This document shows, piece after piece, positions 22,266 to 35,523 of a DNA stretch of 64,000 nucleotides (its first letter is position 1; each line of letters opens with the position of its first letter). Position numbers and translations under genes: made by a program. The DNA is taken from assembly GCF_021018805.1 (NCBI RefSeq), contig NW_026961102.1:58501-122500 (forward strand). Reading direction: 5' to 3'. This stretch comes from Prinia subflava. Its lineage: Eukaryota; Chordata; Aves; Passeriformes; Cisticolidae. Below the pieces are notes generated by a model, which searched no databases, was not told the origin of the DNA, and worked only from the letters and a program-made list of their open reading frames with translations.

Positions 22266-24221
22266 TTGCTGTTGCTGTGTTGGTTTTCTCAAGACACAAG
22301 CCCTGTTTGTTCCCTGTGTTTTCAGCAAGCAGAGAAGCTCTTGAAGACACGTACCTGCTTTCTCAACTACTGACGTATATTTTGTACCAGTTGGTGTGTT
22401 CCTCGTCTGCAAAGCAAGAGCAAAGGTTTTAGGTTCTAAATTGCTTGTTTTCCATGGAAGAGCTATGTAGAACACTATGCTTTGCTGTTGCTGTGTTGGT
22501 TTTCTCAAGACACAAGCCCTGTTTGTTCCCTGTGTTTTCAGCAAGCAGAGAAGCTGCTGCAGACATTTTCTTGCCCCTTTTCCACAAGTGAAGTATATTT
22601 TGTACCAGTTGGTGTATTCCTCGTCTGCAGAGCAAGATCAAAGGTGTTAGGACTTAAATTGCTTGATTTCATTGGAAGAGCTATTAAGAACACTATGCTT
22701 TGCTGTTGCTGTGTTGGTTTTCTAAAGACACAAGCCCTGTTTGTTCCCTGTGTTTTCAGCAAGCAGAGAAGCTGCTGCAGACACTTTCTTGCCGCTTTTC
22801 CACAAGTGAAGTATATTTTGTACCAGTTGGTGTGTTCCTCATCGTCAGAGCAAGATCAAAGGTGTTAGGACTTAAATTGCTTGATTTCATTGGAAGAGCT
22901 ATTAAGAACACTATGCTTTGCTGTTGCTGTGTTGGTTTTCTCAAGACACAAGCCCTGTTTGTTCCCTGTGTTTTCAGCAAGCAGAGAAGCTCTTGAAGAC
23001 ACGTACCTGCTTTCTCCAGTACTGACGTATATTTTGTACCAGTTGGTGTGTTCCTCCTCTGCAAAGCAAGAGCAAATGTTTTAGGTTCTAAATTGCTTGT
23101 TTTCCATGGAAGAGCTATGTAGAACACTATGCTTTGCTGTTGCTGTGTTGGTTTTCTCAAGACACAAGTCCTGTTGGTTGTCTGTGTTTGCAGCAAGCAG
23201 AGAAGCTGCTGCAGACACTTTCTTTCCCCTTTTCCACAAGTGAAGTATATTTTGTACCAGTTGGTGTATTCCTCGTCTGCAGAGCAAGAGCAAATATGTT
23301 AGGACCTAAATTGCTTGTTTTCCATGGAAGAGCTCTGTAGAACACTATGCTTTGCTGTTGCTGTGTCGGTTTTCTCAAGAAACAAACCCTGTTTTTTCTC
23401 TGTACTTGCAGCGAGCAGAGAAGCTCTTGAAGACACGTACCTGCTTTCTCCACTACTGACGTATATTTTGTACCAGTTGGTGTATTCCTCGTCTGCAGAG
23501 CAAGAGCAAAGGTGTTAGGACCTAAACTGCTTAATTTCCTTGGAAGAGATATGTAGAACACTATGGTTTTCGGTTGCTGTGTTTGTTTTCTCAAGACACA
23601 AGCCCTGTTTGTTCTCTGGGTTTTCAGCAAGCAGAGAAGCTGCTGCAGACACTTTCTTGCTCCTTTTCCACAAGTGAAGTATATTTTTTACCAGTTGGTG
23701 TATTCCGCGTCTGCAGAGCAAGAGCAAAGGTTTTAGGATCTAAATTGCTTGTTTTCCATGGAAGAGCTCTGTAGAACACTATGCTTTGCTGTTGCTGTGT
23801 TGGTTTTCTCAAGACACAAGTCCTGTTGGTTGTCTGTGTTTGCAGCAAGCAGAGAAGCTGCTGCAGACATTTTCTTGCCCCTTTTCCACAAGTGAAGTAT
23901 ATTTTGTACCAGTTGGTGTATTCCTCGTCTGCAGAGCAAGAGCAAAGGTGTTAGGACCTAAACTGCTTAATTTCCATGGAAGAGATATGTGGAACACTAT
24001 GGTTTTCGGTTGCTGTGTTTGTTTTCTCAAGACACAAGCCCTGTTTGTTCCCTGTGTTTTCAGCAAGCAGAGAAGCTGCTGCAGACATTTTCTTGCTCCT
24101 TTTCCACTAGTGAAGTATATTTTGTACCAGTTTGTGTATTCCTCGTCTGCAGAGCAAGAGCAAAGGTTTTAGGATCTAAATTGCTTGTTTTCCATGGAAG
24201 AGCTCTGTAGAACACTATGCT
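22266..24221 (+). repeat. K cassette, copy 4 (1956 bp)
   Basis: Starts at 22266, 22482, 22700, 22918, 23134, 23352, 23568, 23786 and 24004 in K order. The third monomer has 'catcgtcagagc' (22840) in place of 'catctgcagagc', removing a CTGCAG site. Confidence 0.87.
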
Positions 24222-25091
24222 TTGCTGTTGCTGTGTTGGTTTTCTCAAGACACAAGTCCTGTTGGTTGTCTGTGTTTGCAGCAAGCAGAGAAGCTGCTGC
24301 AGACACTTTCTTGCCCCTTTTCCACAAGTGAAGTATATTTTGTATCAGTTGGTGTGTTCCTCATCTGCAGAGCAAGATCAAAGGTGTTAGGACTTAAATT
24401 GCTTGATTTCATTGGAAGAGCTCTGTAGAACACTATGCTTTGCTGTTGCTGTGTTGGTTTTCTAAAGACACAAGCCCTGTTTGTTCCCTGTGTTTTCAGC
24501 AAGCAGAGACGCTGCTGCAGACACGTACCTGCTTTCTCCACTACTGACGTATATTTTGTACCAGTTGGTGTGTTCCTCGTCTGCAGAGCAAGAGCAAATG
24601 TGTTAGGACCTAAATTGCTTGATTTCCATGGAAGAGCTCTGTAGAACACTATGCTTTGCTGTTGCTGTGTTGGTTTTCTCAAGACACAAGTCCTGTTGGT
24701 TGTCTGTGTTTGCAGCAAGCAGAGAAGCTGCTGCAGACACTTTCTTGCCCCTTTTCCACAAGTGAAGTATATTTTGTACCAGTTGGTGTATTCCTCGTCT
24801 GCAGAGCAAGAGCAAAGGTTTTAGGATCTAAATTGCTTAAATTCCATGGAAGAGATATGTAGAACACTATGGTTTTCGGTTGCTGTTTTTGTTTTCTCAA
24901 GACACAAGGCCTGTTTGTTCTCTGTGTTTTCAGCAAGCAGAGAAGCTGCTGCAGACACTTTCTTGCTCCTTTTCCACTAGTGAAGTATATTTTGTACCAG
25001 TTGGTGTATTCCTCGTCTGCAGAGCAAGAGCAAAGGTTTTAGGATCTAAATTACTTGATTTCCATGGAAGAGCTCTGTAGAACACTATGCT
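24222..25091 (+). repeat. J cassette, partial copy (first four monomers)
   Basis: L, H, A and G with starts at 24222, 24440, 24656 and 24874, matching J copy 1. The last unit switches near 25050 to 'aaattacttgatttcc' and 'gctctgtag', an N-like end, and is followed by a B monomer. Confidence 0.82.
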
Positions 25092-26397
25092 TTGCTGTTG
25101 CTGTGTCGGTTTTCTAAAGAAACAAACCCTGTTTGTTCTCTGTACTTGCAGCGAGCAGAGAAGCTCTTGAAGACACGTACCTGCTTTCTCCACTACTGAC
25201 GTATATTTTGTACCAGTTGGTGTATTCCTCGTCTGGAGAGCAGGAGCAAAGGTTTTAGGACCTAAATTGCTTGATTTCCTTGGAAGAGATATGTAGAACA
25301 CTGTGCTTTGCTGTTACTGTGTTGGTTTTCTCAAGACACAAGTCCTGTTGGTTGTCTGTGTTTGCAGCAAGCAGAGAAGCTGCTGCAGACACTTTCTTGC
25401 CCCTTTTCCACAAGTGAAGTATATTTTGTACCAGTTGGTGTATTCCTCGTCTGCAGAGCAAGAGCAAAGGTTTTAGGATCTAAATTGCTTAAATTCCATG
25501 GAAGAGATATGTAGAACACTATGGTTTTCGGTTGCTGTTTTTGTTTTCTCAAGACACAAGGCCTGTTTGTTCTCTGTGTTTTCAGCAAGCAGAGAAGCTG
25601 CTGCAGACACTTTCTTGCTCCTTTTCCACTAGTGAAGTATATTTTGTACCAGTTGGTGTATTCCTCGTCTGCAGAGCAAGAGCAAAGGTTTTAGGATCTA
25701 AATTGCTTGTTTTCCATGGAAGAGCTATGTAGAACACTATGCTTTGCTGTTGCTGTGTTGGTTTTCTCAAGACACAAGTCCTGTTGGTTGTCTGTGTTTG
25801 CAGCAAGCAGAGAAGCTGCTGCAGACAGTTTCTTGCCCCTTTTCCACAAGTGAAGTATATTTTTTATTAGTTGGTGTGTTCCTCATCTGCAGAGCAAGAG
25901 CAAAGGTTTTAGGATCTAAATTGCTTGTTTTCCATGGAAGAGCTCTGTAGAACACTATGCTTTGCTGTTGCTGTGTTGGTTTTCTCAAGACACAAGTCCT
26001 GTTGGTTGTCTGTGTTTGCAGCAAGCAGAGAAGCTGCTGCAGACATTTTCTTGCCCCTTTTCCACAAGTGAAGTATATTTTGTACCAGTTGGTGTATTCC
26101 TCGTCTGCAGAGCAAGAGCAAAGGTGTTAGGACCTAAACTGCTTAATTTCCATGGTAGAGATATGTGGAACACTATGGTTTTCGGTTGCTGTGTTTGTTT
26201 TCTCAAGACACAAGCCCTGTTTGTTCCCTGTGTTTTCAGCAAGCAGAGAAGCTGCTGCAGACATTTTCTTGCTCCTTTTCCACTAGTGAAGTATATTTTG
26301 TACCAGTTTGTGTATTCCTCGTCTGCAGAGCAAGAGCAAAGGTTTTAGGATCTAAATTGCTTGTTTTCCATGGAAGAGCTATGTAGAACACTATGCT
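25092..26397 (+). repeat. Linker of six monomers B-A-G-A-A-G (1306 bp)
   Basis: The B unit (25092-25307) has 'tttctaaagaaac', otherwise seen only in the B units at 736 and 1170. The next two monomers repeat 24656-25091 at an offset of 652 bp. The 25744 unit starts like J member 5 ('attttttattagttgg') but ends as class A. 'catggtagag' at 26153 breaks the usual palindrome. Confidence 0.78.
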
Positions 26398-29300
26398 TTG
26401 CTGTTGCTGTGTTGGTTTTCTCAAGACACAAGTCCTGTTGGTTGTCTGTGTTTTCAGCAAGCAGAGAAGCTGCTGCAGACACTTTCTTGCCCCTTTTCCA
26501 CAAGTGAAGTATATTTTGTACCAGTTGGTGTATTCCTCGTCTGCAGAGCAAGAGCAAATATGTTAGGACCTAAATTACTTGATTTCCATGGAAGAGCTCT
26601 GTAGAACACTATGCTTTGCTGTTGCTGTGTCGGTTTTCTCAAGAAACAAACCCTGTTTGTTCTCTGTACTTGCAGCGAGCAGAGAAGCTCTTGAAGACAC
26701 GTACCTGCTTTCTCCACTACTGACGTATATTTTGTACCAGTTGGTGTATTCCTCGTCTGGAGAGCAGGAGCAAAGGTTTTAGGACCTAAATTGCTTGATT
26801 TCCTTGGAAGAGATATGTAGAACACTGTGCTTTGCTGTTACTGTGTTGGTTTTCTCAAGACACAAGTCCTGTTGGTTGTCTGTGTTTGCAGCAAGCAGAG
26901 AAGCTGCTGCAGACACTTTCTTGCTCCTTTTCCACTAGTGAAGTATATTTTGTACCAGTTTGTGTATTCCTCGTCTGCTGAGCAAGAGCAAAGGTTTTAG
27001 GATCTAAATTGCTTGTTTTCCATGGAAGAGCTATGTAGAACACTATGCTTTGCTGTTGCTGTGTTGGTTTTCTCAAGACACAAGCCCTGTTTGTTCCCTG
27101 TGTTTTCAGCAAGCAGAGAAGCTCTTGAAGACACGTACCTGCTTTCTCAACTACTGACGTATATTTTGTACCAGTTGGTGTGTTCCTCGTCTGCAAAGCA
27201 AGAGCAAAGGTTTTAGGTTCTAAATTGCTTGTTTTCCATGGAAGAGCTATGTAGAACACTATGCTTTGCTGTTGCTGTGTTGGTTTTCTCAAGACACAAG
27301 CCCTGTTTGTTCCCTGTGTTTTCAGCAAGCATAGAAGCTGCTGCAGACATTTTCTTGCCCCTTTTCCACAAGTGAAGTATATTTTGTACCAGTTGGTGTA
27401 TTCCTCGTCTGCAGAGCAAGATCAAAGGTGTTAGGACTTAAATTGCTTGATTTCATTGGAAGAGCTATTAAGAACACTATGCTTTGCTGTTGCTGTGTTG
27501 GTTTTCTAAAGACACAAGCCCTGTTTGTTCCCTGTGTTTTCAGCAAGCAGAGAAGCTGCTGCAGACACTTTCTTGCCGCTTTTCCACAAGTGAAGTATAT
27601 TTTGTACCAGTTGGTGTGTTCCTCATCTGCAGAGCAAGATCAAAGGTGTTAGGACTTAAATTGCTTGATTTCATTGGAAGAGCTATTAAGAACACTATGC
27701 TTTGCTGTTGCTGTGTTGGTTTTCTCAAGACACAAGCCCTGTTTGTTCCCTGTGTTTTCAGCAAGCAGAGAAGCTCTTGAAGACACGTACCTGCTTTCTC
27801 CAGTACTGACGTATATTTTGTACCAGTTGGTGTGTTCCTCCTCTGCAAAGCAAGAGCAAATGTTTTAGGTTCTAAATTGCTTGTTTTCCATGGAAGAGCT
27901 ATGTAGAACACTATGCTTTGCTGTTGCTGTGTTGGTTTTCTCAAGACACAAGTCCTGTTGGTTGTCTGTGTTTGCAGCAAGCAGAGAAGCTGCTGCAGAC
28001 ACTTTCTTGCCCCTTTTCCACAAGTGAAGTATATTTTGTACCAGTTGGTGTATTCCTCGTCTGCAGAGCAAGAGCAAATATGTTAGGACCTAAATTGCTT
28101 GTTTTCCATGGAAGAGCTCTGTAGAACACTATGCTTTGCTGTTGCTGTGTCGGTTTTCTCAAGAAACAAACCCTGTTTGTTCTCTGTACTTGCAGCGAGC
28201 AGAGAAGCTCTTGAAGACACGTACCTGCTTTCTCCACTACTGACGTATATTTTGTACCAGTTGGTGTATTCCTCGTCTGCAGAGCAAGAGCAAAGGTGTT
28301 AGGACCTAAACTGCTTAATTTCCTTGGAAGAGATATGTAGAACACTATGGTTTTCGGTTGCTGTGTTTGTTTTCTCAAGACACAAGCCCTGTTTGTTCTC
28401 TGGGTTTTCAGCAAGCAGAGAAGCTGCTGCAGACACTTTCTTGCTCTTTTTCCACAAGTGAAGTATATTTTTTACCAGTTGGTGTATTCCGCGTCTGCAG
28501 AGCAAGAGCAAAGGTTTTAGGATCTAAATTGCTTGTTTTCCATGGAAGAGCTCTGTAGAACACTATGCTTTGCTGTTGCTGTGTTGGTTTTCTCAAGACA
28601 CAAGTCCTGTTGGTTGTCTGTGTTTGCAGCAAGCAGAGAAGCTGCTGCAGACATTTTCTTGCCCCTTTTCCACAAGTGAAGTATATTTTGTACCAGTTGG
28701 TGTATTCCTCGTCTGCAGAGCAAGAGCAAAGGTGTTAGGACCTAAACTGCTTAATTTCCATGGAAGAGATATGTGGAACACTATGGTTTTCGGTTGCTGT
28801 GTTTGTTTTCTCAAGACACAAGCCCTGTTTGTTCCCTGTGTTTTCAGCAAGCAGATAAGCTGCTGCAGACATTTTCTTGCTCCTTTTCCACTAGTGAAGT
28901 ATATTTTGTACCAGTTTGTGTATTCCTCGTCTGCAGAGCAAGAGCAAAGGTTTTAGGATCTAATTTGCTTGTTTTCCATGGAAGAGCTCTGTAGAACACT
29001 ATGCTTTGCTGTTGCTGTGTTGGTTTTCTCAAGACACAAGTCCTGTTGGTTGTCTGTGTTTGCAGCAAGCAGAGAAGCTGCTGCAGACACTTTCTTGCCC
29101 CTTTTCCACAAGTGAAGTATATTTTGTATCAGTTGGTGTGTTCCTCATCTGCAGAGCAAGATCAAAGGTGTTAGGACTTAAATTGCTTGATTTCATTGGA
29201 AGAGCTCTGTAGAACACTATGCTTTGCTGTTGCTGTGTTGGTTTTCTAAAGACACAAGCCCTGTTTGTTCCCTGTGTTTTCAGCAAGCAGAGACGCTGCT

Positions 29301-29439
29301 GCAGACACGTACCTGCTTTCTCCACTACTGACGTATATTTTGTACCAGTTGGTGTGTTCCTCGTCTGCAGAGCAAGAGCAAATGTGTTAGGACCTAAATT
29401 GCTTGATTTCCATGGAAGAGCTCTGTAGAACACTATGCT
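26398..29439 (+). repeat. 14-mer HOR, copy 1 (3042 bp)
   Basis: F/N, B, A, then a K cassette (27050-29005), then L and H. Five 216-bp units give 14x218-10 = 3042 bp. Compared with copy 2 it differs at a handful of positions I could find, including 'aagcatagaag' (27329), 'ctaatttgcttg' (28960) and 'acgtacctgc' where copy 2 has 'acgtacccgc'. Confidence 0.9.
27050..29005 (+). repeat. K cassette, copy 5 (1956 bp), within 14-mer copy 1
   Basis: Starts at 27050, 27266, 27484, 27702, 27918, 28136, 28352, 28570 and 28788. The N unit has 'ttgccccttttcc', where copies 2, 3 and 4 have 'tttccccttttcc'. Confidence 0.87.
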
Positions 29440-32400
29440 TTGCTGTTGCTGTGTTGGTTTTCTCAAGACACAAGTCCTGTTGGTTGTCTGTGTTTTCAGC
29501 AAGCAGAGAAGCTGCTGCAGACACTTTCTTGCCCCTTTTCCACAAGTGAAGTATATTTTGTACCAGTTGGTGTATTCCTCGTCTGCAGAGCAAGAGCAAA
29601 TATGTTAGGACCTAAATTACTTGATTTCCATGGAAGAGCTCTGTAGAACACTATGCTTTGCTGTTGCTGTGTCGGTTTTCTCAAGAAACAAACCCTGTTT
29701 GTTCTCTGTACTTGCAGCGAGCAGAGAAGCTCTTGAAGACACGTACCCGCTTTCTCCACTACTGACGTATATTTTGTACCAGTTGGTGTATTCCTCGTCT
29801 GGAGAGCAGGAGCAAAGGTTTTAGGACCTAAATTGCTTGATTTCCTTGGAAGAGATATGTAGAACACTGTGCTTTGCTGTTACTGTGTTGGTTTTCTCAA
29901 GACACAAGTCCTGTTGGTTGTCTGTGTTTGCAGCAAGCAGAGAAGCTGCTGCAGACACTTTCTTGCTCCTTTTCCACTAGTGAAGTATATTTTGTACCAG
30001 TTTGTGTATTCCTCGTCTGCTGAGCAAGAGCAAAGGTTTTAGGATCTAAATTGCTTGTTTTCCATGGAAGAGCTATGTAGAACACTATGCTTTGCTGTTG
30101 CTGTGTTGGTTTTCTCAAGACACAAGCCCTGTTTGTTCCCTGTGTTTTCAGCAAGCAGAGAAGCTCTTGAAGACACGTACCTGCTTTCTCAACTACTGAC
30201 GTATATTTTGTACCAGTTGGTGTGTTCCTCGTCTGCAAAGCAAGAGCAAAGGTTTTAGGTTCTAAATTGCTTGTTTTCCATGGAAGAGCTATGTAGAACA
30301 CTATGCTTTGCTGTTGCTGTGTTGGTTTTCTCAAGACACAAGCCCTGTTTGTTCCCTGTGCTTTCAGCAAGCAGAGAAGCTGCTGCAGACATTTTCTTGC
30401 CCCTTTTCCACAAGTGAAGTATATTTTGTACCAGTTGGTGTATTCCTCGTCTGCAGAGCAAGATCAAAGGTGTTAGGACTTAAATTGCTTGATTTCATTG
30501 GAAGAGCTATTAAGAACACTATGCTTTGCTGTTGCTGTGTTGGTTTTCTAAAGACACAAGCCCTGTTTGTTCCCTGTGTTTTCAGCAAGCAGAGAAGCTG
30601 CTGCAGACACTTTCTTGCCGCTTTTCCACAAGTGAAGTATATTTTGTACCAGTTGGTGTGTTCCTCATCTGCAGAGCAAGATCAAAGGTGTTAGGACTTA
30701 AATTGCTTGATTTCATTGGAAGAGCTATTAAGAACACTATGCTTTGCTGTTGCTGTGTTGGTTTTCTCAAGACACAAGCCCTGTTTGTTCCCTGTGTTTT
30801 CAGCAAGCAGAGAAGCTCTTGAAGACACGTACCTGCTTTCTCCAGTACTGACGTATATTTTGTACCAGTTGGTGTGTTCCTCCTCTGCAAAGCAAGAGCA
30901 AATGTTTTAGGTTCTAAATTGCTTGTTTTCCATGGAAGAGCTATGTAGAACACTATGCTTTGCTGTTGCTGTGTTGGTTTTCTCAAGACACAAGTCCTGT
31001 TGGTTGTCTGTGTTTGCAGCAAGCAGAGAAGCTGCTGCAGACACTTTCTTGCCCCTTTTCCACAAGTGAAGTATATTTTGTACCAGTTGGTGTATTCCTC
31101 GTCTGCAGAGCAAGAGCAAATATGTTAGGACCTAAATTGCTTGTTTTCCATGGAAGAGCTCTGTAGAACACTATGCTTTGCTGTTGCTGTGTCGGTTTTC
31201 TCAAGAAACAAACCCTGTTTGTTCTCTGTACTTGCAGCGAGCAGAGAAGCTCTTGAAGACACGTACCTGCTTTCTCCACTACTGACGTATATTTTGTACC
31301 AGTTGGTGTATTCCTCGTCTGCAGAGCAAGAGCAAAGGTGTTAGGACCTAAACTGCTTAATTTCCTTGGAAGAGATATGTAGAACACTATGGTTTTCGGT
31401 TGCTGTGTTTGTTTTCTCAAGACACAAGCCCTGTTTGTTCTCTGGGTTTTCAGCAAGCAGAGAAGCTGCTGCAGACACTTTCTTGCTCTTTTTCCACAAG
31501 TGAAGTATATTTTTTACCAGTTGGTGTATTCCGCGTCTGCAGAGCAAGAGCAAAGGTTTTAGGATCTAAATTGCTTGTTTTCCATGGAAGAGCTCTGTAG
31601 AACACTATGCTTTGCTGTTGCTGTGTTGGTTTTCTCAAGACACAAGTCCTGTTGGTTGTCTGTGTTTGCAGCAAGCAGAGAAGCTGCTGCAGACATTTTC
31701 TTGCCCCTTTTCCACAAGTGAAGTATATTTTGTACCAGTTGGTGTATTCCTCGTCTGCAGAGCAAGAGCAAAGGTGTTAGGACCTAAACTGCTTAATTTC
31801 CATGGAAGAGATATGTGGAACACTATGGTTTTCGGTTGCTGTGTTTGTTTTCTCAAGACACAAGCCCTGTTTGTTCCCTGTGTTTTCAGCAAGCAGATAA
31901 GCTGCTGCAGACATTTTCTTGCTCCTTTTCCACTAGTGAAGTATATTTTGTACCAGTTTGTGTATTCCTCGTCTGCAGAGCAAGAGCAAAGGTTTTAGGA
32001 TCTAAATTGCTTGTTTTCCATGGAAGAGCTCTGTAGAACACTATGCTTTGCTGTTGCTGTGTTGGTTTTCTCAAGACACAAGTCCTGTTGGTTGTCTGTG
32101 TTTTCAGCAAGCAGAGAAGCTGCTGCAGACACTTTCTTGCCCCTTTTCCACAAGTGAAGTATATTTTGTATCAGTTGGTGTGTTCCTCATCTGCAGAGCA
32201 AGATCAAAGGTGTTAGGACTTAAATTGCTTGATTTCATTGGAAGAGCTCTGTAGAACACTATGCTTTGCTGTTGCTGTGTTGGTTTTCTAAAGACACAAG
32301 CCCTGTTTGTTCCCTGTGTTTTCAGCAAGCAGAGACGCTGCTGCAGACACGTACCTGCTTTCTCCACTACTGACGTATATTTTGTACCAGTTGGTGTGTT

Positions 32401-32481
32401 CCTCGTCTGCAGAGCAAGAGCAAATGTGTTAGGACCTAAATTGCTTGATTTCCATGGAAGAGCTCTGTAGAACACTATGCT
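29440..32481 (+). repeat. 14-mer HOR, copy 2 (3042 bp)
   Basis: Same order as copy 1. Private markers shared with copy 3 only are 'acgtacccgc' (29744) and 'gtgctttcagc' (30359). 'gcagataagctg' (31896) is shared with copy 1 (28854) but not copy 3. This pattern of sharing supports serial duplication with some later exchange. Confidence 0.9.
30092..32047 (+). repeat. K cassette, copy 6 (1956 bp), within 14-mer copy 2
   Basis: Same order as copy 5 at +3042 bp. It is followed by L, H and the F/N-B-A linker (32048-33133) before the next K. Confidence 0.87.
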
Positions 32482-35400
32482 TTGCTGTTGCTGTGTTGGT
32501 TTTCTCAAGACACAAGTCCTGTTGGTTGTCTGTGTTTTCAGCAAGCAGAGAAGCTGCTGCAGACACTTTCTTGCCCCTTTTCCACAAGTGAAGTATATTT
32601 TGTACCAGTTGGTGTATTCCTCGTCTGCAGAGCAAGAGCAAATATGTTAGGACCTAAATTACTTGATTTCCATGGAAGAGCTCTGTAGAACACTATGCTT
32701 TGCTGTTGCTGTGTCGGTTTTCTCAAGAAACAAACCCTGTTTGTTCTCTGTACTTGCAGCGAGCAGAGAAGCTCTTGAAGACACGTACCCGCTTTCTCCA
32801 CTACTGACGTATATTTTGTACCAGTTGGTGTATTCCTCGTCTGGAGAGCAGGAGCAAAGGTTTTAGGACCTAAATTGCTTGATTTCCTTGGAAGAGATAT
32901 GTAGAACACTGTGCTTTGCTGTTACTGTGTTGGTTTTCTCAAGACACAAGTCCTGTTGGTTGTCTGTGTTTGCAGCAAGCAGAGAAGCTGCTGCAGACAC
33001 TTTCTTGCTCCTTTTCCACTAGTGAAGTATATTTTGTACCAGTTTGTGTATTCCTCGTCTGCTGAGCAAGAGCAAAGGTTTTAGGATCTAAATTGCTTGT
33101 TTTCCATGGAAGAGCTATGTAGAACACTATGCTTTGCTGTTGCTGTGTTGGTTTTCTCAAGACACAAGCCCTGTTTGTTCCCTGTGTTTTCAGCAAGCAG
33201 AGAAGCTCTTGAAGACACGTACCTGCTTTCTCAACTACTGACGTATATTTTGTACCAGTTGGTGTGTTCCTCGTCTGCAAAGCAAGAGCAAAGGTTTTAG
33301 GTTCTAAATTGCTTGTTTTCCATGGAAGAGCTATGTAGAACACTATGCTTTGCTGTTGCTGTGTTGGTTTTCTCAAGACACAAGCCCTGTTTGTTCCCTG
33401 TGCTTTCAGCAAGCAGAGAAGCTGCTGCAGACATTTTCTTGCCCCTTTTCCACAAGTGAAGTATATTTTGTACCAGTTGGTGTATTCCTCGTCTGCAGAG
33501 CAAGATCAAAGGTGTTAGGACTTAAATTGCTTGATTTCATTGGAAGAGCTATTAAGAACACTATGCTTTGCTGTTGCTGTGTTGGTTTTCTAAAGACACA
33601 AGCCCTGTTTGTTCCCTGTGTTTTCAGCAAGCAGAGAAGCTGCTGCAGACACTTTCTTGCCGCTTTTCCACAAGTGAAGTATATTTTGTACCAGTTGGTG
33701 TGTTCCTCATCTGCAGAGCAAGATCAAAGGTGTTAGGACTTAAATTGCTTGATTTCATTGGAAGAGCTATTAAGAACACTATGCTTTGCTGTTGCTGTGT
33801 TGGTTTTCTCAAGACACAAGCCCTGTTTGTTCCCTGTGTTTTCAGCAAGCAGAGAAGCTCTTGAAGACACGTACCTGCTTTCTCCAGTACTGACGTATAT
33901 TTTGTACCAGTTGGTGTGTTCCTCCTCTGCAAAGCAAGAGCAAATGTTTTAGGTTCTAAATTGCTTGTTTTCCATGGAAGAGCTATGTAGAACACTATGC
34001 TTTGCTGTTGCTGTGTTGGTTTTCTCAAGACACAAGTCCTGTTGGTTGTCTGTGTTTGCAGCAAGCAGAGAAGCTGCTGCAGACACTTTCTTGCCCCTTT
34101 TCCACAAGTGAAGTATATTTTGTACCAGTTGGTGTATTCCTCGTCTGCAGAGCAAGAGCAAATATGTTAGGACCTAAATTGCTTGTTTTCCATGGAAGAG
34201 CTCTGTAGAACACTATGCTTTGCTGTTGCTGTGTCGGTTTTCTCAAGAAACAAACCCTGTTTGTTCTCTGTACTTGCAGCGAGCAGAGAAGCTCTTGAAG
34301 ACACGTACCTGCTTTCTCCACTACTGACGTATATTTTGTACCAGTTGGTGTATTCCTCGTCTGCAGAGCAAGAGCAAAGGTGTTAGGACCTAAACTGCTT
34401 AATTTCCTTGGAAGAGATATGTAGAACACTATGGTTTTCGGTTGCTGTGTTTGTTTTCTCAAGACACAAGTCCTGTTTGTTCTCTGGGTTTTCAGCAAGC
34501 AGAGAAGCTGCTGCAGACACTTTCTTGCTCTTTTTCCACAAGTGAAGTATATTTTTTACCAGTTGGTGTATTCCGCGTCTGCAGAGCAAGAGCAAAGGTT
34601 TTAGGATCTAAATTGCTTGTTTTCCATGGAAGAGCTCTGTAGAACACTATGCTTTGCTGTTGCTGTGTTGGTTTTCTCAAGACACAAGTCCTGTTGGTTG
34701 TCTGTGTTTGCAGCAAGCAGAGAAGCTGCTGCAGACATTTTCTTGCCCCTTTTCCACAAGTGAAGTATATTTTGTACCAGTTGGTGTATTCCTCGTCTGC
34801 AGAGCAAGAGCAAAGGTGTTAGGACCTAAACTGCTTAATTTCCATGGAAGAGATATGTGGAACACTATGGTTTTCGGTTGCTGTGTTTGTTTTCTCAAGA
34901 CACAAGCCCTGTTTGTTCCCTGTGTTTTCAGCAAGCAGAGAAGCTGCTGCAGACATTTTCTTGCTCCTTTTCCACTAGTGAAGTATATTTTGTACCAGTT
35001 TGTGTATTCCTCGTCTGCAGAGCAAGAGCAAAGGTTTTAGGATCTAAATTGCTTGTTTTCCATGGAAGAGCTCTGTAGAACACTATGCTTTGCTGTTGCT
35101 GTGTTGGTTTTCTCAAGACACAAGTCCTGTTGGTTGTCTGTGTTTGCAGCAAGCAGAGAAGCTGCTGCAGACACTTTCTTGCCCCTTTTCCACAAGTGAA
35201 GTATATTTTGTATCAGTTGGTGTGTTCCTCATCTGCAGAGCAAGATCAAAGGTGTTAGGACTTAAATTGCTTGATTTCATTGGAAGAGCTCTGTAGAACA
35301 CTATGCTTTGCTGTTGCTGTGTTGGTTTTCTAAAGACACAAGCCCTGTTTGTTCCCTGTGTTTTCAGCAAGCAGAGACGCTGCTGCAGACACGTACCTGC

Positions 35401-35523
35401 TTTCTCCACTACTGACGTATATTTTGTACCAGTTGGTGTGTTCCTCGTCTGCAGAGCAAGAGCAAATGTGTTAGGACCTAAATTGCTTGATTTCCATGGA
35501 AGAGCTCTGTAGAACACTATGCT
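32482..35523 (+). repeat. 14-mer HOR, copy 3 (3042 bp)
   Basis: I found no difference from copy 2 between 32482 and about 34470 when both were compared in all frames. The first seen is 'acaagtcctgtttg' at 34467, where copy 2 has 'acaagccctg'. After 35523 the order changes to the J 10-mer and the 3042-bp period ends. Confidence 0.9.
33134..35089 (+). repeat. K cassette, copy 7 (1956 bp), within 14-mer copy 3
   Basis: Same order as copy 6 at +3042 bp. The last three monomers diverge slightly from copies 5 and 6 (they lack 'gcagataagc') and lead directly into J copy 2. Confidence 0.87.
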
